Positions 8,829 to 18,523 of a stretch of DNA of 41,916 bases are shown here, in pieces; positions within the stretch are counted from its first letter, which is position 1, and the number at the start of each line of letters is the position of its first letter. Source of the stretch: an uncultured Bacteroidales bacterium (GTDB lineage: Bacteria > Bacteroidota > Bacteroidia > Bacteroidales > P3); the NCBI GenBank assembly GCA_905233475.1, contig CAJOEN010000008.1, positions 1-41,916 on the forward strand, written 5' to 3'. A model generated the notes under the pieces. That model saw only the letters and a list, made by a program, of their open reading frames with translations. It was not told where the DNA came from and ran no database searches. The position numbers were made by a program, and so were the translations under genes.

Positions 8829-8845
8829 AATCGGCGAAAAAAGCC

Positions 8846-8853
8846 TATCTTTG
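8846..8853 (+). promoter_or_regulatory. -7 box upstream of outer-membrane protein gene
   Basis: TATCTTTG, 18 bases before the ATG at 8872. It decides against the in-frame start further upstream at 8809. Confidence 0.6.
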
Positions 8854-8871
8854 CAGAATATTTGTCGGATT

Positions 8872-9690
8872 ATGAGAAAAAGACTATTGTTTGTGGCATT
8901 GCTGATAAGCGTGCATAGTGCGTTTTCACAATACATTTTTCCTACGCCGGGTGCTGCGGGGGGTGCTATGGGTGGCTGTGGGGTTGCATTGGATGATTTC
9001 TGGTCGCGGGTGGGCAGCGTGGCAGGCATAGCCAAGCTGGAGCGCCCCTCGGTGGGACTGTCGTTCCGCAACAATTTCCTGCTCTCCGAGCTCAGCTACA
9101 AAAGCGTGGCCTTTGCCCTGCCGGTAACCAAAAACGGCAGCCTGGGGACAAGCTACACCCATTTCGGCAACGCCGACTACAACGAGCAGCGCGTTAACCT
9201 GATGTACGCCCAGAAATTCGGACACATGTTCGCCCTGGGCGTGGAATTCGACTACCTGCACTCCGGCGTTTCCGACGCCTACTACGAATCGGCCAACCTG
9301 TTTACCTTTGGCGTGGGGCTGCAGTTCTACCCCTCCAACACCCTCACTGTTGGTGTACATGTTTTCAACCCCATCTCCACCCACTACAAAACCGAAGTGA
9401 AAATGGACGTGCCGGCATTGTTCCGTTCCGGTGTGGCCTATAATTTCATCAAAAACGCCACCGCCACCGTGGATTTTGTCAAAGATATGAACTACGACAG
9501 CGACCTCCGTTTCGGACTGGAATACACTTTCTTCGACTTTGTGAACGCACGCATAGGCTTTTCCACCACGCCAATGATTTACTCCTTCGGCATAGGCATC
9601 GACCGCAGCTCGTGGGGCGTGGACATAGCTATGATGATGCACTCCACCCTCGGCGTAACTCCCCAAATATCAGCAATGTATAAATTCTAA
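8872..9690 (+). CDS. outer-membrane beta-barrel protein (PorV/FadL-like shape)
   Basis: The protein has 272 residues. A signal peptide is clear (MRKRLLFVALLISVHSAFSQ, cleavage near residue 19). The mature part alternates hydrophobic and polar residues as in beta-strands, is rich in Gly and aromatic residues, and ends in the outer-membrane barrel signal with a terminal Phe (AMYKF). The start of the mature protein (PTPGAAGGAMGGCGVALDDFWS) resembles the PorV/PorQ and FadL-like barrels of Bacteroidota, which suggests but does not prove a link to type IX secretion or lipid uptake. It is followed after 18 bases by another envelope protein gene, probably in one operon. The longer upstream frame is rejected because the promoter box lies inside it. 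Confidence 0.75.
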   Translation: MRKRLLFVALLISVHSAFSQYIFPTPGAAGGAMGGCGVALDDFWSRVGSVAGIAKLERPSVGLSFRNNFLLSELSYKSVAFALPVTKNGSLGTSYTHFGNADYNEQRVNLMYAQKFGHMFALGVEFDYLHSGVSDAYYESANLFTFGVGLQFYPSNTLTVGVHVFNPISTHYKTEVKMDVPALFRSGVAYNFIKNATATVDFVKDMNYDSDLRFGLEYTFFDFVNARIGFSTTPMIYSFGIGIDRSSWGVDIAMMMHSTLGVTPQISAMYKF

Positions 9691-9708
9691 TTTTTCCAAA
9701 ACAAACCG

Positions 9709-11751
9709 ATGAGGAAATTTCTGTTATACATGGCTCTTACGTTGCTCCCGTTCACTATAGCGGTGGGCCAAAACGACAATCAAGGGTTTTGGCAGGAGTA
9801 TATGGAGCTTATTGCCGAACAGAACGACGACGAGAGCGTGAGCGAGGAAATTATGGAAATCCTCGAGCATTTCCTCGACACCCCCATCAACCTTAACGAC
9901 ACCACTTCCAACGATTTACAGAAACTGTTCTTTATCAGCGAGTTCCAAACGCAGTCGTTGAAATCGTACATCCGCCAGAACGGACAGATGTTCACCGTAC
10001 ACGAGCTGGAATTTGTAAACGGTTTCGACGACGAGACACGCCGACTGCTGATGCCCTTCGTAAAAGTGGAGCAGGTGCCGCCTCCCGAGAAGTTCAGCTT
10101 CAAAAACATGCTGCGCTACGGCAAAAACCAAATCACCCTCGGCTATAAGTCGGTGCTGGAGCCACAGAAAGGCTACGAAAACGGCACCTACCTCGGTGAC
10201 CCTTTCCGCACCTATTTCCGCTATACTTTCAAATACAAAAACAAAATATCGCTATCCCTTTCGGGCGACAAGGACGCTGGCGAGGAGTTTTTCAAAGGCT
10301 CTCAGCCGCAGGGCTACGATTTCTACGGCTTTAGCCTGATGCTCAACGATTTCGGTTTCCTGAAACAGTTTATCGTGGGCAACTACCAGCTGCAGTTCGG
10401 ACAGGGGCTCACCCTTTGGACTGGCGCCGGGTTCAACCTCGCAGGCGACGGAACGGTGAAGAAATACCCGCAGAACATACGTCCCTCCGGCGCTTTCACC
10501 GAATACGGCTATATGCAGGGCGCCGCCACAACCGTGGGCATAGGCAAACATATCTCGGCCACGGCTTTCTACTCGCATGTGAAACGCGACGGCACGGTGT
10601 TGTCGTCGGACAACTACGACACCGAGGAGGACTATCTGCAAAGCTACTACGAGACGGGCTACCACCGCACCCAGAGCGAGCTGGCCAAAAAGGGCAACAT
10701 CACCGAGGACCTCTTCGGCGGACATCTGCAATACCAAAACTCCAACCTCGTTATCGGAGCCACGGGCTACCACATGAAACTCAGCAATCCTATAATTCCC
10801 CGTCAGCGAATCGACAACTACAACGCTTTTTCGGGCACCGAAAACACCAACCTCGGCCTCGACGCCACCTACCTCTACCGCCGTCTGCTTTTCTTCGGCG
10901 AGGTGGCCATGAGCCAGAACAAGGCTTTCGCAGGATTGGGCGGGGTGCAGTTCCACGCCTCCGAAAATACCTTGATAAGTGCCTACTACCGCAACTACGG
11001 CGTTGAATATCAAAATCTTTACGCCACAGCGCTGGGACAAAACAGCAATGTGCAGAACGAAGAAGGTTTCGGTGCCACCTTGCGCACCGTGCTGCCGTGG
11101 CAGGTGACTATGGTGGTGGCCGCCGACATTTTCCGTTTCCCGTGGATGCGCTACCAAGTGTACTCCCCCTCCGACGGCTGCGACTACCGTGTGAAACTCA
11201 CCAAAGCCCTCACACGTCGCGCAACGCTATCGCTGTCGTATCGTTACAAAAACAAAGCCAAAAACACCAACAACATCGACAGTTTGCATACCACCGTTAT
11301 TGAGCCGAACAAACGTCAGAACATGCAACTCAACCTCAAATACGCCCCCTCGTCGGAGTGGTCGTTCAACACAAGGGTGGAATACTGCTGGTTCAACGCC
11401 GAAAGCAAATACGACACCACGGGCTTTTTGATAGCTCAGGACGTGAACTACACGCCGAAACAGATACCTTTCTCGTTTGCAATGCGTTACGCACTTTTCG
11501 AAGCGCCCTACGACGCACGTATCTACGCTTTCGAACGCGACCTCACCTACGAGTTTTCGGTGCCCGCCCACAACGGCAAAGGCTCGCGTTTCTACCTGTT
11601 TGTGAACTGGAAGATGTCCGACAAGATAAACCTCACCGCCCGCTACTCCATCTGGTACTATCCCGACAAAGATAAAATAAGCTCGGGCAACGACGAAATT
11701 GACGGCAACACCAAACAGGAATTTAAAATACAGTTCAGAGTAAAATTTTAA
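9709..11751 (+). CDS. helix-hairpin-helix domain protein with predicted outer-membrane barrel
   Basis: The 680-residue protein starts with a signal peptide (residues 1-20, cleaved near AVG-Q). Residues 58-118 carry ComEA-like helix-hairpin-helix units: [20 protein letters not shown], then [21 protein letters not shown]. The rest, from about 130, reads as long amphipathic beta-strands ([32 protein letters not shown]) and ends in a barrel-type FRVKF. This layout, a DNA-binding type motif joined to a surface barrel, is widespread in Bacteroidota but has no known function; DNA uptake is the obvious guess and is only inference. It is probably co-transcribed with the preceding barrel gene. The next gene, pyrF, starts 13 bases later. 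Confidence 0.8.
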   Translation: MRKFLLYMALTLLPFTIAVGQNDNQGFWQEYMELIAEQNDDESVSEEIMEILEHFLDTPINLNDTTSNDLQKLFFISEFQTQSLKSYIRQNGQMFTVHELEFVNGFDDETRRLLMPFVKVEQVPPPEKFSFKNMLRYGKNQITLGYKSVLEPQKGYENGTYLGDPFRTYFRYTFKYKNKISLSLSGDKDAGEEFFKGSQPQGYDFYGFSLMLNDFGFLKQFIVGNYQLQFGQGLTLWTGAGFNLAGDGTVKKYPQNIRPSGAFTEYGYMQGAATTVGIGKHISATAFYSHVKRDGTVLSSDNYDTEEDYLQSYYETGYHRTQSELAKKGNITEDLFGGHLQYQNSNLVIGATGYHMKLSNPIIPRQRIDNYNAFSGTENTNLGLDATYLYRRLLFFGEVAMSQNKAFAGLGGVQFHASENTLISAYYRNYGVEYQNLYATALGQNSNVQNEEGFGATLRTVLPWQVTMVVAADIFRFPWMRYQVYSPSDGCDYRVKLTKALTRRATLSLSYRYKNKAKNTNNIDSLHTTVIEPNKRQNMQLNLKYAPSSEWSFNTRVEYCWFNAESKYDTTGFLIAQDVNYTPKQIPFSFAMRYALFEAPYDARIYAFERDLTYEFSVPAHNGKGSRFYLFVNWKMSDKINLTARYSIWYYPDKDKISSGNDEIDGNTKQEFKIQFRVKF

Positions 11752-11764
11752 CAATCAAGATATT

Positions 11765-12607
11765 ATGACACGCCAACAACTTATAGAACAAATACGTCGG
11801 AAACAATCGTTTCTCTGCGTGGGACTCGACACCGACCTTAAAAAGATACCTCAGCACCTGCTTTCCGAACCCGACCCCGTCTTTGCTTTCAACAAGGCAA
11901 TTATCGACGCCACAAAGGATTACGCCGTGGCTTACAAGCCAAATCTGGCTTTTTACGAAAGTATGGGCATCGGCGGCCTTATGTCGCTGAAAAAGACCAT
12001 GGAGTATCTTCGCATGCTGTCTCCGGCGGTGTTCACCATTGCCGACGCCAAACGTGGCGACATAGGCAACACCTCGCAGCAGTACGCCAAGGCTTTCCTT
12101 GCACCCGACGGCGATTTCAATTTCGACTCCATGACCATTGCCCCCTACATGGGCGAGGACTCCGTGGTGCCTTTCACCACCTACGAGGGTAAGTGGGTGA
12201 TACTGTTGGCACTGACCTCCAACAAAGGAGCTTTCGATTTCCAGTTTATCAAAAATGCCGAAACAGGAAAACAGCTTTTCGAAACGGTGCTCGAGACCTC
12301 CAAGAAATGGGGCACTCCCGACAATATGATGTATGTGGTGGGCGCCACCAAAGCCGACATGCTCACCACCATACGCGGCATTGTTCCCGACAGTTTCCTG
12401 CTTGTGCCGGGCGTGGGAGCGCAGGGCGGCAGTCTGGCCGAAGTATGCAAGTACGGACTTAACAACGACTGCGGACTGCTCGTAAACTCCTCGCGTGGAA
12501 TAATTTACGCCTCGCAGGAAGAGGATTTTGCACAACGTGCCGCCGAAGAAGCCCGAAAACTGCAACAGCAGATGGCAGAAGAACTCCACAAAATAAATAT
12601 GATATGA
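11765..12607 (+). CDS. pyrF: orotidine 5'-phosphate decarboxylase (type 2)
   Basis: It catalyses OMP to UMP, the last step of de novo pyrimidine synthesis, in the cytoplasm. The 280-residue protein belongs to the longer type 2 family. Visible elements are [14 protein letters not shown] near the N-terminus, Lys58 in [11 protein letters not shown], and the catalytic Asp94-x-Lys96-x-x-Asp99 in [13 protein letters not shown]. The phosphate-binding end is [10 protein letters not shown] and later [11 protein letters not shown]. It starts 13 bases after the barrel gene and may share its transcript, though a functional link is not apparent. Confidence 0.95.
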   Translation: MTRQQLIEQIRRKQSFLCVGLDTDLKKIPQHLLSEPDPVFAFNKAIIDATKDYAVAYKPNLAFYESMGIGGLMSLKKTMEYLRMLSPAVFTIADAKRGDIGNTSQQYAKAFLAPDGDFNFDSMTIAPYMGEDSVVPFTTYEGKWVILLALTSNKGAFDFQFIKNAETGKQLFETVLETSKKWGTPDNMMYVVGATKADMLTTIRGIVPDSFLLVPGVGAQGGSLAEVCKYGLNNDCGLLVNSSRGIIYASQEEDFAQRAAEEARKLQQQMAEELHKINMI

Positions 12608-12629
12608 GGTGTTCGGTTCTTCTATTATT

Positions 12630-12646
12630 TTCTGCCGAAGGCAGAA
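12630..12646. repeat. short intergenic hairpin, member of a dispersed motif family
   Basis: TTCTGCC-GAA-GGCAGAA is a perfect 7-bp hairpin after pyrF without a T-run. A longer version (TTTTCTGCC-TAT-GGCAGAAAA) is at 29180-29200, and a half copy is at 13363-13370. The companion motif CGAGCAGGARAA occurs at 12777, 13376, 13399 and, inverted, near 29150. Confidence 0.5.
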
Positions 12647-12859
12647 TTAATTTACAAGATTTGTTCACCATATTAGATTCAATTTAAAAAGTGTTCGCGA
12701 TTATTAACATATTTGATTGTATTTTATAGGAGTTAATGAATACTAACGCATTTACTTTGTAATTCGCGAGCTATAGCGAGCAGGAAAATAAAAAAAATCG
12801 TGAGCCGAAGGCAAACAAGAGAAATTTTATTTATAAAACAATTAATAATTAATAAAGAT

Positions 12860-13354
12860 ATGAGCGACAACAATTTTACAAAAAACAGCGACCAACCAGC
12901 CAACGCACCAAGAATTAATCCACCTGTGTTTTTTTATATCATGCTGGTACTTAGTATGATAAATGCTGGCATAACGGTTATTTCTTCCATTATGTTGGGA
13001 TTTAGTTCGCCAACTATAGTGGAAATGTACGAAAACGGCTCCTTGACATTGCCGGAACAAATGTCCGACGTAATTCTATCATTGAAACGTATTCCGCAAT
13101 ACTACTACTTTATATCTGCGGTTTTCTGGGCATTGTCGTTCTACGGCGCTTTGGCAATGTGGAAACTGCGCAAGACAGGATTCCATTGTTACACCCTTGC
13201 ACAACTAATACTTCTTTTAATTCCTTTGGTAATTCTCGGGGAATCTCATGTGGCATTGGGAAACATAATGTTCACCATACTGTTTATTGCATATTACGCT
13301 ACCATAGTGATATTTTGGAAAAAACGGCAAGAACAATCCCAACAATTTGATTAA
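12860..13354 (+). CDS. integral membrane protein, unknown function
   Basis: The protein has 164 residues from the ATG at 12860 (MSDNNFTKNSDQ); a longer frame from 12800 is less likely because its extra part is a low-complexity reading of intergenic DNA. After a polar N-terminus of about 25 residues there are four hydrophobic stretches: VFFYIMLVLSMINAGITVIS, YYYFISAVFWALSFYGALAM, LAQLILLLIPLVILG and IMFTILFIAYYATIVIF. The C-terminus is short and charged. No domain is recognised. It is flanked on both sides by intergenic DNA carrying the short repeated motifs, so it is probably transcribed alone. Confidence 0.65.
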   Translation: MSDNNFTKNSDQPANAPRINPPVFFYIMLVLSMINAGITVISSIMLGFSSPTIVEMYENGSLTLPEQMSDVILSLKRIPQYYYFISAVFWALSFYGALAMWKLRKTGFHCYTLAQLILLLIPLVILGESHVALGNIMFTILFIAYYATIVIFWKKRQEQSQQFD

Positions 13355-13375
13355 AAGCAAATTTTCTGCCGAAAG

Positions 13376-13412
13376 CGAGCAGGAAAAAAAACGTAATCCG
13401 AGCAGGAGAATT
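13376..13412. repeat. two copies of the CGAGCAGGARAA intergenic motif
   Basis: CGAGCAGGAAAA at 13376 and CGAGCAGGAGAA at 13399 lie 23 bases apart in the gap between the convergent membrane-protein and lipoprotein genes. Further copies are at 12777 and, inverted, near 29150. Confidence 0.45.
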
Positions 13413-13473
13413 TATAGGAGAATATTATAGATATTTTTGATAAAGGAAAACGACGTCCCCCGGATTGGGAAGG

Positions 13474-13866
13474 TTATTGCTTGTAAAAAAATCGTCCGCT
13501 AAATATAAAAGTAGAACTGCCCACATGATATAAGCGTGGTCTTAAATCAGTTTTATTACTGCCAAAACCCATAACGCTGTCGTTTATAATCTCAAAAACA
13601 AAAGAGCCGTTATAAAGGCCATAATATGGGTCGGTGTAATTTTCCGGTACTTCAATATCTATGGAATTGCCGGATATTGTCATGTTTATACAGCCATCTT
13701 CTTCTGTTGTTACAATGTCGGATTTCCATCGCCCCTGCAATTTATCAACAATATTCTGATAGATATACACCTCCTTAACCTCTTTTTCGCATGATTGCAT
13801 GGCAAACATTGCTGTTAACCCCAAAACGACCAATGCGATTATCCCGATAAAATAATTATTTTTCAT
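13474..13866 (-). CDS. small lipoprotein, paralogue of its upstream neighbour
   Basis: The 130-residue protein has a lipoprotein signal (ALVVLGLTAMFAMQSC, lipidated Cys26). The mature part starts with a charged linker and then IYQNIVDKLQGRWKSDIV, a GxW pattern as at the start of lipocalin-like Bacteroidota lipoproteins, followed by beta-rich sequence. It resembles the next protein (YQSVIDKMQGEWSMTF) in layout and around the GxW motif, so the pair looks like a tandem duplication. It is the last of a three-gene minus-strand unit headed by a secreted subtilase, with 25 bases between the two lipoprotein genes. The function is unknown. Confidence 0.75.
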   Translation of the reverse strand: MKNNYFIGIIALVVLGLTAMFAMQSCEKEVKEVYIYQNIVDKLQGRWKSDIVTTEEDGCINMTISGNSIDIEVPENYTDPYYGLYNGSFVFEIINDSVMGFGSNKTDLRPRLYHVGSSTFIFSGRFFYKQ

Positions 13867-13891
13867 AATTGTATTATATTTAGTTATTTTT

Positions 13892-14323
13892 TCATTTTTT
13901 GTTTTTGTAAAAACTATATTCCCTGATTGTTAATCCTGTAGTCATTGAATTGTAGGATAGGTTTAGTACGGAATCGCTTATTGTGTATATATAAGGGCTG
14001 TAGGCAGTTTGGTTATTTACAACATACTCAATGTACAGAAGCGAATCTGTTAGAATGTGATAGGGGAACACACCTTCGTTTTCGAACAAGACAGGGGCTT
14101 CCGTGTTTATTTTTATTGCGATGTTTTTGTCCTTAACCGTGAACCTCAGATACCCATTGTCGTAATCATCAAAAGTCATTGACCACTCTCCCTGCATTTT
14201 GTCAATAACGGATTGGTATTTTTCCACATATCTCACTTCTTCTTTAGTGCATGAGTTGCAAATCAATATTGCAATAAATACGTGTGCTAAAACAGCACCT
14301 TTAATAAATTTTATTTTTTTCAT
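13892..14323 (-). CDS. small lipoprotein, paralogue of its downstream neighbour
   Basis: The 143-residue protein has a lipoprotein signal (VLAHVFIAILICNSC, Cys25), a KEEVRYVEKYQ linker and a GEW motif (VIDKMQGEWSMTFDDYDNGY) followed by short beta-strand patterns. Layout and motif are shared with the protein encoded just downstream. The gene begins 12 bases after the stop of the subtilase gene, so it is surely co-transcribed with it. A lipid-anchored partner, inhibitor or substrate-binding helper of the protease is possible, but nothing in the sequence proves it. Confidence 0.75.
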   Translation of the reverse strand: MKKIKFIKGAVLAHVFIAILICNSCTKEEVRYVEKYQSVIDKMQGEWSMTFDDYDNGYLRFTVKDKNIAIKINTEAPVLFENEGVFPYHILTDSLLYIEYVVNNQTAYSPYIYTISDSVLNLSYNSMTTGLTIREYSFYKNKK

Positions 14324-14335
14324 GATTGCTATGTT

Positions 14336-17314
14336 TTATTGTTTAATTAAATTTTTACTATCTGCCACCACACCATCGCAGATTAAGACTATCGTGTAAT
14401 TCCCTGAAATAAAGTCTGTTATATTTATATCCAAAGACGATTTTGGATAAATTAAGGTGTAACTTGCTACCTGTATTCCAGTTGCAGAGTTGTAAATCGC
14501 AATTTGTGCCGAGTTTACCATTGATGAGTATTCGTAAGCAACTGTGATATAGTCTGTAGCAGGATTGGGATTTGTGTAATTTATACAGCCTGGCAATACC
14601 GAAACCTTTACTGTGTCAAGGTCGCGGTAGCCATCAGTCTCAGCAGTAACCTCAAGTATGTATTCTGCTGATTGATAGGGAATAATACAGTAGTCTACAC
14701 CTTCGTGTTTTAGGTTTCGGTCGAGGTCATACCAGCGATAGGTTGCGTTTTCGCCTATCTGCGTGGCATGCAATGTGGCCGTTGTTCCGTACAACACGTT
14801 AGTATCATTGCCAGCATTAGCTGTGAAAAAGTCAGTTGTAGCTCGCTCCGGTTTTTCCACTTGAACAGTGAGCACACCCATTATCTCCTCCTCATTGTCG
14901 CCATTAACAATATACTGAAATATGTGGTTTTTGTAAATATTAAAGGATTGGTTTACACGTGTAAAGAAGTTGTAGCGCATGATGATATCCGATTTTGGAA
15001 TGCCGTATAAATCAACTGTTTCCGTTGTAATAAGGAATGTATTGTTGTTTATTTGTTTAAGGCTAGAAGACGATGGCGACCAATCAACCATCAGGTCTTC
15101 AGGGAAAACCAATGTTACCTCGGCATTTCCTAGAATGCTTAAATCATTATCCAACAGGTTAATACGAAGGTTTGATGTTTCTATATTGTTTGATGATGGT
15201 GCGTTGATGTTGAATGTGGCATAGAGACCATATTTGCCGGAACATCGTGCGACATTGCTGAAAAGCACGTTTTTAAGTGATATATTATTGTTTTGTATAA
15301 CGTTGTAGTCATATGACGTGTTTTCGGGTGTGTGTAAAGGATCGAAAGGAGACTCTATGCGGGAATATATGGCGTAATCCAAACCTGAATACATGCTGGA
15401 GATAGAGAAAGGAATACTGATTATGGTGTCATGTCCACTGGGAATTTTTGGAATTGGAGCTACGGCAAGTTGTGGCCATAGGGCGGGATTGTTGTGGAAA
15501 GTTAAGAATGTGGGTTTGTAAAAAAAACGAATAGAATCGGTTTTATAAAAGGAAGTGTCTGAACCTTGGTTGTGTATATGGGCGTATAGGTAGTTGATTC
15601 CGTGGAATATTGGTTGATGATCTTCAATGTTGTCGTTTTGGTTGCGTACCCAAATATCTGGACTGTCAGAGATGCCTGCTTGTGGATAATTTAGGGGTTC
15701 TCTGCCATCATCTTGGACGTTGTCGCGAGTGTAAAGGTCATAATCAAGATTCTTAGCTCTTGAGACAGCAGCCAAGGCATCAATAAGGCCGTATCCTGTA
15801 TATTTGTTCCAAGTCCCATTGTTGTAACCTATTGTATCAGTGTAGCGATATCCTGTTAGTTTTTGTGCAGTTTGTTCGATTATGTCTTTAACTTCTTGCC
15901 TTGTTAAATGAGGGTTTACTGAAAGCATCAATGCGGCTACTCCGGCAACATGTGGTGCGGCTGAAGATGTTCCGTTAAAAGATGTTTTATATGTACCGCG
16001 TGTAGTCAAAGTGGTTGTAGCTATCTTTACACCGGGAGCCACCACACTCAATCCTTCTCCGTAGTTGCTTCCCAACCAATCTACCTCCCCATCACAAGAA
16101 TCTGGCGACTTTCGTTCACCACACTGAGATATGGCACCAACAGATATGACACCACTTAAGCTTGATGGATAATTAACGTATCCTTGGTTCAAATTACCAG
16201 ATGCGAATACGACGACACATCCTTTGCCATTTCGACCATATGTTAATGCATTATGTATAGCATTATCCAATGCACTAGTGCCACTTCCGCCTCCCCATGA
16301 GCAACTGATAATATCTGCTCCATTGGCTAAAGCATAATTAAATGAACCGACAATATTCGAATCGTTATGTAAATATAGGTCGTAGCCGCTGGCTACAAAA
16401 AGTTTAATCGGTATAATTTTGGCATTATAAGCTATACCCTTTACCCCTATACTATTATCTGCTGCAGCTATAATACCAGCACAACATGTACCATGATCAT
16501 AATTTTCGCTCGAAGAGCCATTTGAAGTTCCTCCTATGGCATCATATCCTTGAATTAAATTATTCGATAAGTCAGGATGATCGAGTTGAACGCCATTGTC
16601 AAGAACAGCGACTTTTATTCCAGATCCGCTAGAAATAAGCCATGCTGGTTCTACATTTATATCAATACCGTATGTGCCTCCGTACTGACCTGTGTTGTTT
16701 AACCCCCATTGGTCATTATAATTACCATTATTCAATTTTATAAATCTATAAAAACATGGCTGTGCGTAATAAACCAGATCACTTTCAAAAATTAGATTTG
16801 AATAATAAAAAGCATCATTGCTATTTGAATTAAAACTAACATAATATTCCTTTTCATTATACGGATTTATCTGATAATATGAAATATAGGGTACATTTAA
16901 TGAATCTAGTAATTCTTCTATTGAAATGGCTGGTTTAACAGATACAAAAAATGAATTGTTTACAAATTGGATGGTTCCATCACCTGAATAAATCAATTCA
17001 TTACTCACAAACTCAAAAACCGAATCATTAGCAATCAATGAATAAAGTGTTTTTTTGTTAATTGGGGTATTTTCTCTATTATATATTTTTATTATATTAA
17101 ATTCATCAAAGTAATCTATTGAAATATTATTATTATCTAATTGTAAAGTGATTACTTCTTTTTTTGAATCACTGACATTATTCTTGTATTTTGCATACAA
17201 AATGCCAGTTTCTGTAAACAAGAATCTTGTTCCGTCTGAAGAATAATAAAATATTTCCTGAGAAAAACCGCGTGTTGATAAGCATAAAATAACTGTAAAG
17301 AGCAGTTTTTTCAT
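14336..17314 (-). CDS. secreted subtilisin-family (S8) protease with type IX secretion signal
   Basis: The protein has 992 residues from the ATG at 17314, chosen because a clean signal peptide begins there (MKKLLFTVILCLSTRGFSQ); an ATG nine codons upstream is also possible. Numbered from that upstream Met, the catalytic triad is Asp248 (VAVLDNGVQLDHPDL), His283 (YDHGTCCAGI) and Ser459 (NGTSSAAPHVAGVAALM), with oxyanion Asn383. A pro-region of about 200 residues precedes the catalytic domain. The last 80 residues (CINYTNPNPATDYITVAYEY to the Lys-Gln end) match the type A C-terminal sorting domain of type IX cargo, so the enzyme should be exported and surface-attached or released. Two small paralogous lipoprotein genes follow in the same unit. 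Confidence 0.92.
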   Translation of the reverse strand: MKKLLFTVILCLSTRGFSQEIFYYSSDGTRFLFTETGILYAKYKNNVSDSKKEVITLQLDNNNISIDYFDEFNIIKIYNRENTPINKKTLYSLIANDSVFEFVSNELIYSGDGTIQFVNNSFFVSVKPAISIEELLDSLNVPYISYYQINPYNEKEYYVSFNSNSNDAFYYSNLIFESDLVYYAQPCFYRFIKLNNGNYNDQWGLNNTGQYGGTYGIDINVEPAWLISSGSGIKVAVLDNGVQLDHPDLSNNLIQGYDAIGGTSNGSSSENYDHGTCCAGIIAAADNSIGVKGIAYNAKIIPIKLFVASGYDLYLHNDSNIVGSFNYALANGADIISCSWGGGSGTSALDNAIHNALTYGRNGKGCVVVFASGNLNQGYVNYPSSLSGVISVGAISQCGERKSPDSCDGEVDWLGSNYGEGLSVVAPGVKIATTTLTTRGTYKTSFNGTSSAAPHVAGVAALMLSVNPHLTRQEVKDIIEQTAQKLTGYRYTDTIGYNNGTWNKYTGYGLIDALAAVSRAKNLDYDLYTRDNVQDDGREPLNYPQAGISDSPDIWVRNQNDNIEDHQPIFHGINYLYAHIHNQGSDTSFYKTDSIRFFYKPTFLTFHNNPALWPQLAVAPIPKIPSGHDTIISIPFSISSMYSGLDYAIYSRIESPFDPLHTPENTSYDYNVIQNNNISLKNVLFSNVARCSGKYGLYATFNINAPSSNNIETSNLRINLLDNDLSILGNAEVTLVFPEDLMVDWSPSSSSLKQINNNTFLITTETVDLYGIPKSDIIMRYNFFTRVNQSFNIYKNHIFQYIVNGDNEEEIMGVLTVQVEKPERATTDFFTANAGNDTNVLYGTTATLHATQIGENATYRWYDLDRNLKHEGVDYCIIPYQSAEYILEVTAETDGYRDLDTVKVSVLPGCINYTNPNPATDYITVAYEYSSMVNSAQIAIYNSATGIQVASYTLIYPKSSLDINITDFISGNYTIVLICDGVVADSKNLIKQ

Positions 17315-17368
17315 AACACTTTGATTTTTAATGAATTTCATAGTGTAGTTAGGTTTGGTTGTTTATTG

Positions 17369-17376
17369 CAAATATA
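17369..17376 (-). promoter_or_regulatory. -7 box of the subtilase operon promoter
   Basis: TATATTTG on the minus strand, 55 bases before the chosen ATG at 17314. It is divergent from the recA box 40 bases away. Confidence 0.6.
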
Positions 17377-17416
17377 CAAAAAAATAAAACACAAAAAAAA
17401 TCAGGAAACTTTTTTG

Positions 17417-17424
17417 TATATTTG
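17417..17424 (+). promoter_or_regulatory. -7 box of the recA promoter
   Basis: TATATTTG followed by GCAG, 58 bases before the recA ATG. No obvious SOS operator palindrome is seen between this box and recA. Confidence 0.6.
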
Positions 17425-17482
17425 CAGATTAAAAACCAAAAGAATAATCACATCAGAATAAACGACTAAAACAATAATATTT

Positions 17483-18523
17483 ATGGCAAAAGACGCACAA
17501 CAGGATGCAAACGCATCGAAATTGGAAAAACTGAAAATACTGCAAAGTACCCTCGACAAAATAGAAAAAAGCTACGGCAAAGGCTCGATAATGAAACTTG
17601 GCGACGCTCCTGTGGAAGAGATAGAAAGTATTTCGTCCGGCTCCGTTAGTCTCGATATGGCTCTCGGCATAGGCGGTTATCCAAAAGGCAGGATAATAGA
17701 GATTTACGGTCCCGAATCGTCGGGTAAGACCACCTTGGCCATCCATGCCATTGCCGAAGCACAGAAAAAAGGCGGCATTGCGGCTTTCATCGACGCCGAA
17801 CACGCTTTCGACAGCAACTACGCCAAACAACTCGGCGTGGACATAGACAACCTGTTAGTTTCGCAGCCCGACAACGGCGAACAGGCTCTCGAAATTGCCG
17901 ACAACCTCATCCGTTCCGGCGCCATCGACATAATTGTGATAGACTCCGTGGCCGCCCTCACTCCCAAGAGCGAGATAGAAGGCGAGATGGGCGACTCCAA
18001 GATGGGTTTGCAGGCACGACTGATGTCGCAGGCTCTGCGCAAACTCACGGCCAACATAAGCAAGACCAAGTGCTGCTGCATTTTCATCAACCAGCTGCGC
18101 GAAAAAATCGGCGTTATGTTCGGCAACCCCGAGACAACTACCGGCGGCAACGCCCTCAAATTCTATGCTTCGGTGCGTATCGACATACGCCGCATACAGG
18201 CCATCAAGGACGGCGACAGCAACGTGGGCAACCGTGTGAAGGTCAAGATAGTGAAAAACAAAGTGGCTCCGCCTTTCCGCGTGTGCGAGTTCGACCTTAT
18301 CTTCGGCGAAGGCATCTCCAAAGTCGGCGAGATTATCGACCTCGGCGTTGATTACGGCGTTATAAAGAAAAGCGGCTCGTGGTTCAGCTACGGCGAAACC
18401 AAACTTGCTCAGGGACGCGAGGCGGTGAAACAGCTGCTCAACGACAACCCCGAACTGGCCGAAGAACTGGAAAACAAAATACGTGCCGCCATTGCAGGCA
18501 CCAACGAAAATACCGAAGAATAA
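17483..18523 (+). CDS. recA: recombinase RecA
   Basis: RecA coats single-stranded DNA, drives homologous strand exchange and co-activates SOS cleavage. The 346-residue length is standard. Walker A is GPESSGKT (76-83), the family loop IDAEHAFD is at 103-110, Walker B is [19 protein letters not shown], loop L2 includes [31 protein letters not shown], and the tail is acidic (ELEENKIRA region to NENTEE). The gene is followed with no gap by a small membrane-protein gene. Its own promoter box lies 58 bases upstream. Confidence 0.98.
   Translation: MAKDAQQDANASKLEKLKILQSTLDKIEKSYGKGSIMKLGDAPVEEIESISSGSVSLDMALGIGGYPKGRIIEIYGPESSGKTTLAIHAIAEAQKKGGIAAFIDAEHAFDSNYAKQLGVDIDNLLVSQPDNGEQALEIADNLIRSGAIDIIVIDSVAALTPKSEIEGEMGDSKMGLQARLMSQALRKLTANISKTKCCCIFINQLREKIGVMFGNPETTTGGNALKFYASVRIDIRRIQAIKDGDSNVGNRVKVKIVKNKVAPPFRVCEFDLIFGEGISKVGEIIDLGVDYGVIKKSGSWFSYGETKLAQGREAVKQLLNDNPELAEELENKIRAAIAGTNENTEE

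Noticed and set aside
8926..9666. Long minus-strand frames opposite the outer-membrane protein genes
   Set aside because: They are shadows of G+C-rich coding sequence; the plus-strand proteins have signal peptides and barrel patterns.
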